A DNA stretch of 64,000 nucleotides from Atriophallophorus winterbourni (GCA_013407085.1 JACCGJ010019833.1:1-64000), one strand, 5' to 3'; positions 42,570-55,234 are shown, counted from the stretch's first letter. Translations and numbers: made by a program. Notes: generated from the sequence alone by a model not told the origin.

Positions 42570-45500
42570 TCTCTTTACCAGCACGGTGAGAGGTCAGCTG
42601 GAGTAGAATCGTGTATAAAAAGCAGAGAACTCTATCATTCACTTGATTTACGGAATAACGCTAAAAGTTGATCTTGTAGTGAACTACTTTCAATTTCTAT
42701 CTTCGTATTTTCTGCATACACTTTTTGGCCTTGTATGGTTAATTGCTTTTGGCCATGTATACTTCATCCATATTAATGCTTGTACAATATACTCTTTGGC
42801 GGTTAATATAATTTCGAACTCTCGGAATTTTCTTCTTTCCTGGTTTGAAAGTTTGTGTGCGCCGCTCAGTTCCGGGATTGTGATTAACGGATGTTCCAAC
42901 ATTTTAACACATTCTGCACCTTGGATTTCATTTATTGGATTTTACTGTGTGGAGTATATCGTTATCTTTGAACTTCACGGATCTTTCTCTGGACACTAGC
43001 TTCTTTGGTCATTTAGTGAGTTCATTCCATTTTGTCGTATTGTGTGTAGTGCAGACTTATATTTTTGATCCACTACAATCTACCTAAACTTGTATAGCAC
43101 TTAAGGATAATAATTAGGAAAAAATTACCTCAGCTGCTGTTCAAACCCTGCTTAAAACTCGAGACATAACTGCAGGATATTAGTTCTTCTGAAAGGATGT
43201 TCTGTAAGTTTACCACCCTAAGGCTGAAAAAGTGTTTCATGGAGCCTAGCCGAAATCGCTTCTTAGAAAATTCAAGTGAGTGGACGGGTGCCCAGCTCTG
43301 TAAAGAAGTCGCTCATTTGCACGCCACTTAAAACCTTCAAGTCCCTAAAGGTTTCAATTAATTCACCTCCTAAACGACGGCGCCTAAGGGAGAAAAGATC
43401 GAAAGACAACAGGCGTGCAGCGTCCCTCGCTGACCCTCAATCATGCGAGTTGAGTGTCGCTTTACGCTTTCAAGTCGAAGTATGTCCCTTTTATAGAGAG
43501 GACACCACGCCTGAACACAATATTCCAGATGCGGTCAAACTAATGCCCTGTAAAGTGGCATGAATACATCTGGTCTTCTTCACGGTAGCACTGATTTCAT
43601 CCGATGAAGTACCTTGCGTGCACGCTGAGCTGCAGCGGCACATTGGTCCTCCCATTTGAACTATGCCCTACCCAGTAATCCCAAATCGTTAACACATTGT
43701 GCGGCGTTAACTCTGAGGAAATTTCCCGACATCTGGACCGAAATCTTACCACCCAGTACTGATAAGAGTTTGCTTTTATCAAAGTTCAGTGGGAGGTCCC
43801 ACTGGTATGACCAGTTTATGACCCCCTCAAGTTCGTGCATCAAGGTATCTTCATCCGTTGAACTTCACATCATTCACGAAAATGAAGCATGGACACTTCA
43901 AGCAGACGACGATTATCAATAAAAATCAGGAACAGAATAGGACCGAGTACCGAACTTTGAGGGACACCACGGATCACTTCGGTTTGGCTAGACAACGTAA
44001 GTACCAACGGAACTCAGAATGTTCTATCTGTAAGGAATGCTTTTATCCAAGCAAGTAGACTACCCTGTATGCTCTTTGCTGCTAGCTTGATATCTAGAAG
44101 GCGGTGATTGACGAGAGCAAAAGCTTTGCTAAAATCTAAGTAGAGGGCTTCGACTAGTTTTCCTTTGTCCAGCATTTTAGTTACAGTATCGAGTAAACCA
44201 TTAAGAAATCCATGTCGAGTTACACTCAGTAGAGAATGCCAACTAAGATGTTGACAGATTTTGTCACGCAATAGTTGTTCTAGTAGTTTTGAGACGATGC
44301 TAGTCAGGCTGACAGGTCTATATTTCCCAAGATTTAACATTCAAACATCCTTGTGTATTGGCAAGATTATGGCTTCTTTCCACTTAGTGGAAACAACTCC
44401 CAGCTGCAAGCACGAATTAAGAAGCATGCAAAACGGTTCGGTATGCACCGAGGCAAGATTTTTAAGCATAATTAATTGGATACCATCAAGTCCCTCAGAT
44501 TTGTTGACGCGAACATGAATTATTGTGCCATACACCTCAGACTCATTAAAGGACAACTCATCAAATAAATGCGCACCGGGTGTCAGTCTAAGCAGACCCG
44601 ACGCTGCACTTTAAGAATTATCCGGTCGTTTAACGCTACCGTGAAACCCCGAGAAGGCAGTCGCTTTGGACAGGTCTGTATCAGGTACTTTCCATTTGCC
44701 ATTTTCAAACCCCCTATTCTTTTTCAGGTTTTGCCTTTCGACTGTGCGCAGCTATAAATCTTTTCGGATTGGATTTAACATCCTTCGCTAAAGATAACTG
44801 AAAATCCTGCTTGAGCAAACGCTGTAATTTAACACAAGCATTCCGAGCATTTTTGTAGCGGGCCCAAGATCCAGAAGTGATGGATAGCTTATACTGCCGC
44901 CTTAGGCGATCCCGTTTACGGCTAAACCTGCGGACTCGAGGAGTACACCAGGGCGACCTTTGATGCCTTCTCACGCACTGCAGCGGAACGTGCTCGCCTT
45001 ATAACCAATTCAGATACTTACAAATTCTATCACAATTTTCACTTATATTGGAATCGCTAGATAACTGAAGGGAAGATTTTGAAGTCTGCAGGAGTAAACC
45101 CCAGTCAACAAGCCTAAATTGCGTCTAGGACGAAAGAAAGGTTTGTGTAAACGCAGTATCACTTCGAATCTTATCATTACGTGGGCGCTTTTGCCTAGCG
45201 GTGGTCGGTACTTAAAATACATAATGGCTTATATCGGGGACGGCAATACCAAGTCAATAGTGGATGAAATGTATCTATGACCTTGATTCAAAACTGTGTA
45301 ATCTCCTGTTGGGCTGCACTGGGTGTTACGTAGACACAAGCTATTACGAGGGATGACATGTAGCAAGTCAGGATATTCGTAACACCTTGGACGTTTCACT
45401 TGCTAGAGATATACCTGTACCCATACTGTGTAAGCCATACTCCAAGAGGAGTGCAACGCCATCGCATCTGCTATTGCATCTTATGTCAAAATACTGCTTG

Positions 45501-46850
45501 CTGATGTTTATTGGCACCTCATCAAGCTCAAACAGCCAGGTCTGAGAAAGCGCAATAACCTTTGAGTATAACTTAGCCACACGAAGAGAAGTTTCAGCCT
45601 ACTTATTCCTTATGTTGTATACATTTGCGTACAATGCTGTGGCACTGGTTATTAGTGCTTCTGAAACTAATCCTGGTTAGATATCGAACGAAGCACCGTA
45701 TGGAGCTGCACGTAAAGAAGCAACTACTGGAATCACCTGCTCGGGTTCCATCGTCATTCGCGCTATGACAATCAACGTCGTCTGGGCCGGTTAGCAAGAT
45801 TCAAGGTGAAGTGGTAATCAGTATGATCGTCTGTGACTGAATAGCGTTTTGCGTCGCATCCGGTTTAAGAATGACAGATGTTCCGACTGCTAAGTTTCAC
45901 CTATTTGAATCAGAAGAGTTTTGCCTAATTCAGGACGAGGGTTGTCGGGCTTTACCTGAGGTTAATCTAGCGTTGATTTGGTGATATGCTTTGCCCTAAC
46001 AATGAATGCATCCTGATCCGCTTGGTATTCGAATTCAACCATGATTGGTCAAGGGCGGTTACCCGTCCTCCATCTTCCTACATGGTGGACTTGCACTGTA
46101 TGTGTAGAAGGCTTCAGACGCAACATTCGGATAAGATCGTTAATACATCTGCGATCAAAATCTGTGCGAGACTTGGATTCCTCAATAAGGTGGTTCCGCT
46201 CGTTTACAAACGAATACATTTCTAGTTTTGGATTTTGAAGCAGACGAATTGCCGTGCAGTGTTTTAATTCGCTTACGCAAACCATTCCATTCCTGAATAA
46301 TTTTTATGCACTGACCTTACTGGTCTTAGTACGATTCTTTGAGGTTACAGCTACATTGGCCACCGTGGGAGTGGTAGCTTGCCTGGGTGGACGGGTATCT
46401 GGCTAACTTGTTCAACTTTTACTTTGGCTGTCGTTAATTCAGATCTTTCATTTGCATGTTTTTTCGAATTTCTACTTACATTGACTTCGTTGGGAGGATG
46501 TTGTAACTGGCTAATTTTGTCTAATTTAGCCTGGCTGCAGTTGTCCCCAAGCGCATGTTTGCGCGCAAAACAGATTTATAAGTTTGAGTGGGTACGGCGT
46601 TCGACGAGCTAGGCGAGATTACACCATTTTGAAGTTTTTAAACAATAGAAGCAGCGTCACTGGCAGTCTTATGGCAGCAGCTGCAACCAGCGGTATTTTG
46701 CATAAATCCCATAGAGGGATTTATGTATGCCAAAGCAGCTAGATTAAGCCCAACGCTTGCAGGCTGTGCGCTAAATGACCCTAACCACTTTTTGCAGCAA
46801 TTGCGGTTGAAACAAGCATTATTTGTACTCATATGACAGTGAGAAGTATG
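42570..46850 (-). mobile_element. CR1-like LINE copy 2, near full length but broken
   Basis: Read on the - strand, an ORF1-like region (46840 to about 45980) precedes ORF2. ORF2 has endonuclease start TALYANVYNIRNK and VIALSQTWLFELDEVP (45670-45500), a basic RFSRKRDRLRRQYKLSITSG segment (44900), RT blocks VNKSEGLDGIQLIMLKNLA and KWKEAIILPIH (44350-44510), YRPVSLTSIVSKLLEQLL and LYLDFSKAFALVNHRLLDIK (44130-44320), PQSSVLGPILFLIF (43930), a WDLPLNFDKSKLLS block (43790) and a C terminus ending near 43131. Many frameshifts and stops are present. About 500 bp of unassigned sequence lies between the stop and the 3' GGTGAGAGG motif, suggesting an insertion. Confidence 0.85.
45980..46840 (-). pseudogene. 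CR1-like LINE ORF1 remnant
   Basis: The - strand begins MSTNNACFNRNCCKKWLGSF with Cys-rich pairs (CFNRNCC, CSCC) that could be a zinc finger. It ends with DFDRRCINDLIRMLRLKPST and VQVHHVGRWRTGNRP, a motif repeated at 47625-47807. An ORF1 role upstream of the endonuclease is inferred from position. Confidence 0.55.
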
Positions 46851-47054
46851 CGTAACGATAAGGTGCCGAAGAAATTACACGCTGTTTATATCACAAGCTT
46901 AATTAATCACCAGGAAATATAATAAACATTTTGCTTTTAATAACATAGTAAAATAATTAGTCTATTTCACATCAATTTCACAGAATAGCGAAAATTCGTA
47001 ATGATACTTTAAGAGACCGTTGAAAATACAACCAATTTGAACGTACCGCGCAAA

Positions 47055-47960
47055 TTCAGTTCAGTTGAGTTCAGTTTGCACATGACAGTTAGTCATTAAC
47101 GAGCCAATCGAGCCTCCAGATTTCTTTCGGTGGTATGCCCCAGAAGAGCGTCCACCACTTCAAACAATATCTTCGCAATTATCGTCTGGCATGAGAGTGA
47201 TCTGGAATGCAACAGAAAAGCTCCCCTCACTAATAGATGAGGAGATACATTAGTGCGTTCCAACGACAACATGAAGATCATACTAACTATTCAATAACGA
47301 AGAAGAATCAGGAAATGAAGAAGGTTATGCAGAGTCGAGTCCCTTCTTGAGTCCAGTAATTTACTACTCTTTTACTGAAGAATTACTTGCGAACGTTTGA
47401 CCTGACATGTCGCTTGGCCATGCTTTCGAACGTTTCAATCAGGTCTTTACGCAGCCGCCTTCTTTTCAGTGAGAAGAGATCTAGACTCAGCAATCGTTCC
47501 TCATACGATCTACCTCATTGTCATACAATCATACGAGTAGCTTGGCGTTGAACAGCTTGAAGCTCGGCAATATTTTTTTCTAAATAAAGTAACCATGCTT
47601 TAACGCAACACTCAAGATGTTGTCTTAGAACCGCTTTGTATAATGGTATGAAAACCTCCCGAGACCTACAGGAAAAAATGATCGAAGGCGAAAAACTTGC
47701 TCCTGGCGCGTTGTGCAGCAGCTGCACTTGATCAGCCGGTTACCCATCCTCCATCTTCCTACATGGTGAACTCGCACTGTGGATGTAGAAGGCTTCAGAC
47801 CCAACATTCGGATAAGATCGTTTATACACCCGCTGAAATCTCTATGCCTAAGTTACGAAATTTCGGCACCAAAGTTATCTCAAGTATACCATCTGGTCAA
47901 GCAACCTCTATCTTCTTAGTGACTTTAGAATAGAGATTGATTTTGGTGTAGTTTACTGGT
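47055..47960 (-). mobile_element. CR1-like LINE copy 3 with internal deletion
   Basis: On the - strand the ORF1 end (LKPSTSTVRVHHVGRWRMGN, 47750-47800) is joined within about 60 bp to the ORF2 C terminus (SREVFIPLYKAVLRQHLECC, 47600-47660, then YEERLLSLDLFSLKRRRLRK at 47440-47510). Everything from endonuclease to RT is missing. The 3' end carries family E and GTTCA repeats at 47055-47076. Confidence 0.8.
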
Positions 47961-48399
47961 AAATCCCAAGTAGCAGACACTTTAATGACCATTTCGATAT
48001 CCTCAGCATGCTTACTGCCAAACATGGATTCTAACTTTTCATAAATCGATCTAGCTCAACATTGCGCGCTGGATTTCTGTGCCAGAATTTTTTTGGTATA
48101 AATATTACCATTGAATTATTACTTTCTTTAATCGTAAACTGGTGCATTTGTTCACCTACATTTATAATATATGCGTTCATGCATAATTGCGCTTATCGTG
48201 TGAATAAAATATAATTATAAAATAAATTATTCAACGTCACGTTTGTTCAGAAATACTGGTTGCAATCTATTATAAATCATGTTTGTTTTTTCTATGACTC
48301 AAAAAAGTAGAAAAAAGATCAGCATCCTGTTTCTCAAATTAAATAGTGATAATTCGAATGTTTTCTTCCGTTAGCTGATATTACTTCTCATCTCAAAAG
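47961..48399. other. Unassigned AT-rich stretch
   Basis: Nothing was recognised. Confidence 0.3.
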
Positions 48400-48627
48400 C
48401 TCTTTAAACCGAGTGACGATGAATTGTTGCTTTATGAATCTTTCCGATTTCCGGTTTCTGTGATAGAATCCCTTAAGGCCACTGATGTCTGTGATCTTCT
48501 TGATGAATCTTCTGCCCCTAACCCACATAACTTTCTAAAACCAACTTTATCTCAAAGACGATGTGGTCTGACGTACATGGAATCCAACAATCAAATTCCG
48601 ATGCTTGTACGGTCTGAAACTTCACAT
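48400..48627 (+). other. Possible coding exon, unidentified
   Basis: A TTACTTCTCATCTCAAAAG acceptor-like tract is followed by 75 open codons, beginning LFKPSDDELLLYESFRFPVS and ending at TGA. The composition (Asp, Glu, Pro) looks more protein-like than its surroundings. No family was recognised and no partner exon is proven. Confidence 0.22.
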
Positions 48628-50507
48628 TGAAGAATTTCTTTATTTGACAATACAAAAGTTTACGATACCCAAGTTCGACCATTTCCGCTTAGATGTATCC
48701 CCATCCCGTAAGGGATGAAGTGACGGTGAAATACAAGTTGCTTATTGTGGATCCAGTAGTTCAAATGTGGGTATTGCTTCATCGATCTGAGCAGGGAGTC
48801 TTCCCTTACTACTATTACTAATAAGGTTAGTTAAAACCATTTTTACTATTCAATAACTACAAAACCTTGTTTGACATCTATCAAATACAAAGTTGAGAAA
48901 TTGAAAAGTTCTACACCTATGCGAGTAAATTGCTATTTTTAAAATGCTTCTGGCATAGACAGCCTTTGTTATTTCCAGGTTTGAAAATATGAACAGCACA
49001 AATAAAATGATTTGAATGTTTCTGTTAATATTCGTTAAATCACTCAAAAATGAGACTACCTTATTTTTCATAGGCGAATTATAGGGTTGTTAAATAAGTT
49101 TCCGACGCTACAAGAAATATTGATGTTTTCGCAAAGCGTTTTATGCCATTAAAAAGTCAACGCTAAGCTTGATAAGATTAAAAGTTAATCAGTTTGACTT
49201 ATTTAATTTTTTGTATTTTTCAACAGAAGGATGTGCGACTTTCCATTGATGCCCAAAAGCTCGATCAACACAAAGGAACCCATGGCCACAGACAAGTTTT
49301 TTTTTACTGAATCTTTATTGGAGACGAGAACTGGTCTTTATGTGAATTTGAAGCAAAGGAAAAAGCGTGTGGGTCCTAGAGAGAAGCCTGATCCTAGGAT
49401 CCAAAATGACTTACATTTGATGAAAATGATGATATGCACATGACGGGATTGAAAATTTCTGATCGATTAGGATATGCTTGGAAAGAACATTATAGTAGAG
49501 AAAAATCTATATAAAAGTCCAATTGGATCGCCTCAATGAGGAGATACAACTTAGATAGATCAGATAGACAAGCCTAAGTTCGGAAACTTACGCAACAATA
49601 TATAAGATGGGTTGATTCTCATGGAAACAATTGAGAATACATTCACTTTGCTTCTAATAAAACAGTTTTCTTTTCGATGGCTATCAGCAATCTCTCGTGT
49701 AAATGAGTGTTATCATTTGTCACTGGTGCACCAAGGCCAAATTCAATGAACGTCAGTGGTGGCAATGTAGCCTGGACTACTAAGCTGTAACTTACTCCGA
49801 TTTGCCGATTCGTTCCCATATCTAGTTAAACACAAAATAAACAAAACACAAAAATAAATAAAACTTGGAGCAAATTAATTGGCAATAAAGTGTTCACAGA
49901 GTTTAACCGGAGCATTTCCTTATCAGGCTGGCTAACAATTTGTGGCTTTAGCAATTTACATTATAGCACAATCTTTTTAATTTTTTAGAGCTAAATAGTT
50001 GGGTATAATTCGAAAAATGCTCAGTATGCGACCGATTAGTTTCCTGAGAGTGATTTACGTATATCTATATACATTTTTAATGATCACAATACATATTCAC
50101 ACTCAAACATATGTAACCATTATGTTCTAAGACGACGATGCACAACCGTTGAATGCAGCGTATTATTCAGGGACATTGATAAACGATATATTTATAGTGT
50201 AAATAAAATAAATGCTCTGTCGTGGTATTAGTGAATAGTATCGGTATACCTCCAACTGCTACGTCCGTCCATATGTTTTTGACTTCACCCTTTCAAAGAT
50301 CATAATTCAATGTAGACTTCAGTTATTGGACTTCATTCGACCTACTTCGAGATAATTAACCAATTTATTTTCTATGTTCACCGTAGATCTCCCCAATTTT
50401 TCTTCTTTTTATAGAGTGAAAAAGCGGTGCTATTAATTGGTTGCTTACAAAAATTCAGCGGATATTCAAAATTTTGGTATTCATGAAAGATGTTTCATAC
50501 GTTTCTA
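48628..50507. other. Unassigned AT-rich stretch
   Basis: It holds an open segment at 49228-49443 (RKKRVGPREKPDPRIQND) after TTTTTCAACAG, too weak to call. Nothing else was recognised. Confidence 0.3.
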
Positions 50508-50772
50508 TTACGCGAGACTCAGCGCCATGAGAGAAAAAACAAAATACCACAGAAACATGACAATCAACTTTTCTATTTGTATTAAAAACAGACCAAGTTG
50601 ATTCGCTGCATCGAACCGATTGATCGAAACTAACAGTAATTTTTCTCCATTCGCTTTATTTCCAAAATGTTGCTGGATAATTTTACCCATATCACTTTTC
50701 ACTGAATCTGGGAAAGTCAAATAACACCAGAACTTTGAGCATGCGCTAAATTCTTTTTCATCACACCTACCA
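50508..50772 (-). other. Possible terminal exon with hydrophobic C terminus, unidentified
   Basis: On the - strand an open frame reads CDEKEFSACSKFWCYLTFPD, continues through GKIIQQHFGNKANGEKLLL, and ends with a 20-residue hydrophobic tail (LIVMFLWYFVFSLMALSLA) before TAG-like termination. It could be a tail anchor or GPI signal, or chance. No family was recognised. Confidence 0.2.
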
Positions 50773-51202
50773 TGTTTTATTTAACGTGGTTAAACCGATC
50801 GTAATTGCTAAATTGAACAATCTATACATTATAACGTAATTAATTTCCAAGTATACAAGGAAACGGAAAAGAATCTGTGATTATTGAATAATTTTTGAAG
50901 TTCAATCGATGATGTAGCGTGGCGCGTCTCTTCCGTCTAGGCCATTTGACATTTAAAACCGAACGAGGGTGCACACCAACTAAGGCCGAATGGACTATCA
51001 CGTGCGGCATTGAACGGATGTACCGACAACAATAGCTCCATGATTTTTATCAAAATATATTGGGGGCTGACATTAAAGTTATCGAGATAATATTTCTCGG
51101 TGATTGATGAAGAAGGATTTACGTAGAAAGATATTTAATCGATTAAATGTAATACCATACGGTGTCGAAAGCAAAAATGCGTTTGAATTCCATTAATACA
51201 CA

Positions 51203-51207
<5 letters not shown>

Positions 51208-51234
<27 letters not shown>

Positions 51235-51273
51235 TATGAGAGAGAGAGAGAGAAAGAGATAGAGAGATAGAGC
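51208..51273. repeat. Compound TA / GA microsatellite
   Basis: About 13 TA units run into a GA-rich tract with AGAT interruptions. Confidence 0.92.
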
Positions 51274-51589
51274 GCAAAAACTGACGTTCTGAAGTTATAA
51301 GGATGTCAATGGATTCAAGAGATTCTTATTAAAATAACTGTCTAATTCCCGGTTTAACATAACCATTTTTTATATTTTGTGAGTGCATTAAAAGGTTTCG
51401 CAGGGATTTACAGAGCTAAACATGCGGTTAAATGTCGAAGAAATAGATAATATGGAGCAATAAAACAAAATAAATCAAAACAGATCAAACAAAATTACCA
51501 ATATGCATTGTTTCGACGACGAATAGTTAGGTGAGGGATTAAATAAAGGTAAGTACTCTCATTTAAAAATGGGTTTCGGAAGGGTTACA

Positions 51590-51925
51590 TGAGAATGATT
51601 CGAGCGCAAACCCCCGCAGACATAGAGGGAAGGACAACGTCAGCTTTCATGCAATTCGTATTTGGCCAAAAATTTCGGATTGTAGTGGCTTGAATTGTAA
51701 AATTCAGCACAAATTTAGATTTGGATAATCAAATAGAAGTGACAACTTGTACAGCCATATTGTGGGCATGAGTTGTGATGCGGTGATGTTCCTATATAAG
51801 ACGGATATTTGGTGTTCAGTTCTTTTTAATGTGCATAATAAACGCTTTAGGACATAATTGGTTTTCTCTTTTGTGATGCATCGTGTGTGAAAATGATTAG
51901 CGTAGAATATGTTGAACTCAGGGCT
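51590..51925 (-). repeat. Family A repeat, degenerate copy
   Basis: The reverse complement shows CGCTAATCATTTTCAC, GCGTTTATTATGCACAT, CGTCTTATATAGG and, further along, GCTCGAATCATTCTCATG, in family A order. Divergence is high. Confidence 0.55.
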
Positions 51926-52889
51926 GAATCAGGACACAATCAACAAGTGGATACGAAAAGCGGGAGTGACCTTGTTCATTCCATCCCAAGTGCCCGGATA
52001 GCTGTGAAAACGGCGGAATGAACCTTAGGACAGGAAATGTGATTTAGCCTCGATCAACATGACGCAATACCTCCTCATTCGTTGACGTTGAGTTCTCGTT
52101 TGTTTTATATTGATTCGATCAAATTTCAATTTCTTTAATTTCTGTATAGTAGAGCATTAATGTAAGATATTGGAAAATCATCCAAGACAACACTTGTAGA
52201 TATGATATGGAACCTCTGATATTATCCCCACGAGTTTGAAGAACGTGCTCCTGACCGCTCAATTCAGATGTACTCTGTGATGCGTCAACTGCAAGCTGAA
52301 GAATAACAGATGCTGCTATTGGCGAGGCTGACACCAATTGACTGAGTACTGTTTTTCGTTGTGAGCGCCGCGGGAGTGTTTAGTGATTCGAAATGCAGTG
52401 GAGTGTGAACCATCACGCGCGTATAATGTATATCTACGGTCTACATCGACCAAGGGATGTCGACCGCAACAACAACAACAACACATTGCTATAGTTATGT
52501 GTTTTGCTTACAAAATAAGAGATTTTAGATTACATTCTCAACCATACTCTGCAGATTATATTGCTTGTTTATTAATTAATTTCAATACGATTGCTTCCAC
52601 TTCCTCAACCCATGCCAATTCGTATCAAGGAAACGGTCAATGCTAATTTGATTATTTATTTGCCTCATTAAATTTCAGGTTGATTTATTAATTTCCATGT
52701 TTAACTTACATTTCTACTATTAGACATGTATCCAATACAAATTTATACATTAATCTTTTTCATTTTTACATTGTCAAGGTTTTTATTATTGGATCCTTAT
52801 TTTCTTCAATGCATTGACGGGAAGATTCATTGTGTCACGTCTGTTTCGTTGTTTGCAAAAGGTTCAGCCCTCAATCTTATAAATTGCTT
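51926..52889. other. Unassigned stretch
   Basis: No recognised gene. A simple CAA run lies near 52465-52480. Confidence 0.3.
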
Positions 52890-53390
52890 CACGATTAATC
52901 CCTTAAGGTCAACCCGTCCAACGCTAATCGTGTTCACCCACGAATCCCACGCCACAAGCGAACGCCAATTTGTCTAATGCGTTTATTGCGCACATAACGA
53001 AGATAAAACACATGCATAGGTTTTGTCGGGAAAATCACGTAGCCGCAACGCTGACATCATCACGCGTGTTCCAGTTGTCTCCTTCTATCTGATTTCTCAA
53101 TTGATTTCGTGCCACACGGTACGATTCAACTCCTCATCACACAGGTCTCGTACGACCTAGCTTAACGAGCTGCGTATCTTCGATAGCGATGAACGTTTTC
53201 CATATCTGCGTACTATCAATGATGTTGTAACTCGAACCCTTTCTGCTGTAATCCTTGGGGAACCACAATTAATAAGTATTCGCGATTGTCGTTCTCGGTC
53301 GTTTCAACGCGTGCTGCTCTTGTGTTATGCCGAAGGGTGGTGTGATTAGCACTAAACGCAAATTAACTACGCAACTACACACATTGTAAA
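52890..53390 (+). repeat. Family A repeat
   Basis: GGTCAACCCGTCCAACGCTA, ATCGTGTTCACCCACGAATC and TGCGTTTATTGCGCACATAA open it; GGTGTGATTAGCACTAAACG closes it. A family B copy follows directly. Confidence 0.75.
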
Positions 53391-53399
53391 ATGATGTAA

Positions 53400-53690
53400 T
53401 ATTGACCAAAGTAATGTGTTGCTCACATCCCCCTAACTTACGCAGCACTACCGGTTTCTGGCTGTTTGCCGTCATCAGTTCGAGACGATGAGATTAGGTT
53501 CAGTGAGCCTTGAAACAGTGGACAAATGGTAAATAAAGTTATACTTGAATGCCACTGTTACATAGGGTTCGTACAACAAACCACAATTTTCAAACATAGA
53601 ATCACAATGTGATTCTTGGTCAAGCACTCGAAGCGCTTACGGATGACCAAAGTATTGTGTTGCTCACTTAATAATAGGTATTATTGACTT
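53400..53690 (+). repeat. Family B short repeat, head-to-tail partial dimer
   Basis: ACCAAAGTAATGTGTTGCTC at about 53408 recurs as ACCAAAGTATTGTGTTGCTC at about 53646, a period near 240. Between them is the core CGGTTTCTGGCTGTTTGCCG, GTTCAGTGAGCCTTGAAACA and a second half with GGGTTCGTACAACAAACC. Confidence 0.75.
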
Positions 53691-54155
53691 TTGCATCATC
53701 ATTTGTGAATGTCACCAATTCGAGGGATATATAAATGCAAATGGTTTTCAGACCAAGGCTGTTTAAAAAACAATATGCTTGTGAGTAGCGATATTAACAG
53801 AAAAGCAAACAAAAAAAACAAACTTTTGAAACGAAATATTTATTATTATACTTAATTAGATTCATCGCGTTAATTTGTTTTACACTTGATTGATTTAAAT
53901 TTTAGTTCGGCACTATGTCCGTGTCAAATACTTTCATTACACAGAATTAAAAGTAAAAGTTTGCTATTAAATTTACTATGGTTCAATTGAGTTTGAGGTA
54001 AACTGTCAACAATTATGGGCATCGAACGAGTAAAGCTTGTGATGTTAATTGCGAACGCAATTTTGTAATTTTCATTCTTTTCTCACATAAAATTCGTTAT
54101 TTTTTGTTATTATATGTTCTTCCAGATATGCACGAACTTTAAATGCATAACTCAC
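53691..54155. other. Unassigned AT-rich stretch
   Basis: No feature was recognised. Confidence 0.3.
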
Positions 54156-54259
54156 GCTGCGCGAGTCTTTTTCGTTGGGACAGTTTGGTTTTTTTGTGAA
54201 TGCTCAGATTTTCGTGAAGTGCGTTCGACATTTAGAGGTACAATCTTCAAACGGGCCAT
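54156..54259 (-). other. Possible first coding exon, minus strand, unidentified
   Basis: On the - strand an ATG (54259) begins MARLKIVPLNVERTSRKSEH, a Lys/Arg/Ser/Thr-rich stretch of 34 codons that stops at a GTGAGT donor (54155). The basic tail recalls nuclear or histone-variant N termini, but no downstream exon was found, so this is only a candidate. Confidence 0.2.
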
Positions 54260-55234
54260 TTTGTTAGTGGTGACATTTTTGGTGGTTTAAAACCGCGTTC
54301 AGTATGTATCACATTTTTCGATCGGTTGCTTATCATTGAGAACACTCAAGGCCAAATGTAGGTCACCAAGAGATAGCTTTACGAAGTTGCTTTACTGCGT
54401 GTACGCTATGCGTGAAAGTAAAGTGTTACTCATAAAAACCTGACTGCTGTACGCGATACTGCCAATCCTTTTACACATAAATTTGAGGCTATTTTTTCTA
54501 ATAAAAAAGAAAAAATATTTGTAATTCGATAGTCAAAAATAATGTTGTTAAGTAAGCAAGATAAACGGTTAAACACAAGTGTTTCACCACTTGAAAGAAA
54601 TTTGTTTTACGCTTCTGGTCATTCTCATTCGAAATTCACGTTTGATTACAATACTACTTCTTATTCGAACAGGACCGATTCCGCTCAAATGCACTAAGAA
54701 GATTTAAAGCGTTCATGAAGAAATCGCTAAATTATTCAAACTCTGTGATACGCCACATCTTTCCGCTAAAGCGAAACAGATCCATTCAGAAACCCGGTGG
54801 TATTTCAACAGCCTATACCATAATCTCGAGTAAATTAATAGTTTATTGATCGACATATCTAGATTATTTTAAAGCCAAGGTGGACAAATTGTTATGAGCC
54901 TCAAGTTTTAATGGTAAAATAGGCTTCACATTTATTGTTTATAACGGTCCTTTGTGTAAAAGGGAACATTTAAAATTTCGATCGAACTGAGATTAAACAT
55001 CACAAATCTGGATCCAAGAAGTTGACTAACCTAACAATTAAGGCACACACCGTCACTCTTATTTATCTACCAAGCTACAGAGTACTTTTTCATTTTAGGC
55101 GATATGCTTTTTCTGTGATAACCAGCTCATCAGTCTAGATATAATGCTTAGGTACTGCTTAATCTTCAAACCAAACATTGCTAATGAATCTGCGAAACCT
55201 TGTAATAGTTCAAACAAATTTTTTTACTTGCAAG
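54260..55234. other. Unassigned stretch
   Basis: One short open segment at 54709-54828 (+) reads VHEEIAKLFKLCDTPHLSAK but has no recognised family. Nothing else was seen. Confidence 0.3.

Noticed and set aside
42643..42999. 118-codon hydrophobic frame on + strand, possible membrane protein
   Set aside because: It sits antisense within the LINE 3' region and its Phe/Ile/Leu content follows from AT-rich antisense sequence.
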